This document shows positions 12,720 to 13,490 of a DNA stretch of 13,490 nt, piece after piece (position 1 is the stretch's first letter; every line of letters begins with the position of its first letter). The notes under the pieces are model-generated. The model searched no databases. It saw only the letters and a list, made by a program, of their open reading frames with translations, and was not told the DNA's origin. The DNA comes from CAZQAA01 sp964591255 (lineage in GTDB: Bacteria; Desulfobacterota; DSM-4660; Desulfatiglandales; Desulfatiglandaceae), in contig CAZQAA010000159.1 of assembly GCA_964591255.1 (NCBI GenBank), positions 1 through 13,490 on the forward strand. The letters run 5' to 3'. A program made the translations under genes and the position numbers.

Positions 12720-13490
12720 TTAGTCTCCGTCAAAAACAGATGATGTAAAAAAAATATGTGGAAGCTTGCCTTCCAAGAGAGCTTCTCTGCCACACCATGC
12801 TTCCAATATCCAACCCAAATGATATGGTCTGCATGTCCTGTTAAGTTCAACAAATGCCTTTCTCCCGAAAGGAGAAAAGTTAAACAGTTTATTTCCTAAA
12901 ACATTAGTGTAAAGTGCAAGTCTGCTAAAAACAGGTTTTCTCCTTATTGAACGAAATATGATATTGCCTGTTTCATTGATCATATTTGATGACAGCTCGT
13001 TACGTCCGAAAATCCAGATCAAACCGGATAATACCTTTTTTAGGTATGCTATGTTTCCGGTTTCCTCATAAAGAGGTATCAATGCCATAGGCGCCATCGC
13101 ATCCTGGTGGACCGAGTAAATCTCATACGGTTCTGCCACAGAACCATTGTCAGTATTCATTATCCATGCCCAACCACCATCGCTAAGTTGATGTTGGCAA
13201 AGGACATCAGCAGCATTCATAGCAAGTCTTAAATAAGTTTTGTTATTCATGGTTTTACTGGCCTTTATCAACGCATGTATACAGTATATTTGAGTGGCGA
13301 AACATGGAAATTTGCTTCGAAAATTTTTACTGCCAGTGTGGAAAAACAATCCGCTTGGTGCAACAGTCTTATGTATGATAAAAGAGAGTATTTTGCCTAA
13401 TTCGTTATAGGCATCTTGGTAGCCTTTTTCGGCCGCGAGACAAAGTCCGTAGACTATCCATCCCCTTTCCATACCTGTCAGATGATTGAC
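12720..13490 (-). CDS. Probable alpha/alpha-toroid carbohydrate-active protein, 5' end missing
   Basis: The frame is open to the window edge (six codons, V-N-H-L-T-G, precede the first Met), so the start lies to the right and the visible part is 256 residues. The sequence is rich in helices with repeated short motifs: S-D-G-G-W-A-W near fragment residue 103, S-V-H-Q-D-A-M-A-P-M-A-L, W-I-F-G-R-N-E-L, I-I-F-R-S-I-R-R-K, and Y-H-L-G-W-I-L-E-A-W. This resembles six-hairpin (alpha/alpha) toroid proteins such as glycosidases, lyases, epimerases and their inactive relatives in polysaccharide loci. I do not recognise a named family and cannot point to a catalytic residue. It is directly upstream of, and almost certainly co-transcribed with, the glycosyltransferase, which supports a role in exopolysaccharide synthesis or remodelling. 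Confidence 0.55.
   Translation of the reverse strand, partial: VNHLTGMERGWIVYGLCLAAEKGYQDAYNELGKILSFIIHKTVAPSGLFFHTGSKNFRSKFPCFATQIYCIHALIKASKTMNNKTYLRLAMNAADVLCQHQLSDGGWAWIMNTDNGSVAEPYEIYSVHQDAMAPMALIPLYEETGNIAYLKKVLSGLIWIFGRNELSSNMINETGNIIFRSIRRKPVFSRLALYTNVLGNKLFNFSPFGRKAFVELNRTCRPYHLGWILEAWCGREALLEGKLPHIFFTSSVFDGD

Noticed and set aside
1..13490. CRISPR arrays, insertion sequences, tRNA or rRNA genes, integrase or toxin-antitoxin pairs
   Set aside because: Looked for and not seen: no regularly spaced repeats, no transposase motifs, no tRNA-like cloverleaf and no phage-type genes.

Overview
This is a gene-dense stretch of a bacterial chromosome with roughly 40-45% GC by eye. The gene content (a CoA-dehydratase activase-related protein, a short RNase G, CoaBC next to a family 4 uracil-DNA glycosylase, a NfeD/slipin pair, IspD, and a PEP-CTERM protein beside exopolysaccharide genes) suggests a Gram-negative anaerobe of the Desulfobacterota (deltaproteobacteria) or a close relative. 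That placement is inferred from gene families, not from a marker phylogeny. I see no rRNA, tRNA, CRISPR array, insertion sequence or phage genes.

Layout. Positions 1-1791 (+): the 3' end of an activase-related gene, then rng (RNase G). Positions 1792-2348: a gene-poor gap with a possible weak terminator, a decayed-looking reading frame and a candidate promoter. Positions 2349-5095 (+): a LysM+SPOR envelope protein, coaBC, and a family 4 uracil-DNA glycosylase that starts at a TTG inside the coaBC stop. Positions 5348-8571 (+): a tiny leader ORF, nfeD, a slipin (stomatin homologue), a small Rho-N-domain protein and ispD. Positions 8619-10854 (+): a Yip1-like membrane protein, a tiny WXXGXW-type lipoprotein, and a lipoprotein combining a von Willebrand A domain, calcium-binding repeat and OmpA domain. 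Positions 10855-11860 (+): an AT-rich regulatory region with a well-matched sigma-54 promoter, then a PEP-CTERM secreted protein. Positions 11971-13490 (-): a WecB/TagA/CpsF glycosyltransferase, preceded by the 3' part of a gene for a probable alpha/alpha-toroid carbohydrate-active protein.

How the parts may work together. The left two thirds is mostly housekeeping: RNA processing, CoA synthesis, DNA repair, isoprenoid precursor synthesis and membrane proteolysis/quality control. The right third is about the cell envelope and surface: peptidoglycan-anchored lipoproteins, then a secreted protein with an exosortase sorting tag beside polysaccharide genes. PEP-CTERM proteins are known to depend on exosortase and to accompany exopolysaccharide loci, and in some bacteria they are driven by sigma-54 with the PrsK/PrsR pair. 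The sigma-54 promoter at 11072-11087, with inverted repeats about 160-210 bases upstream of the predicted start, fits that scheme and is the most interesting signal here. No exosortase, PrsK or PrsR gene lies inside the window.
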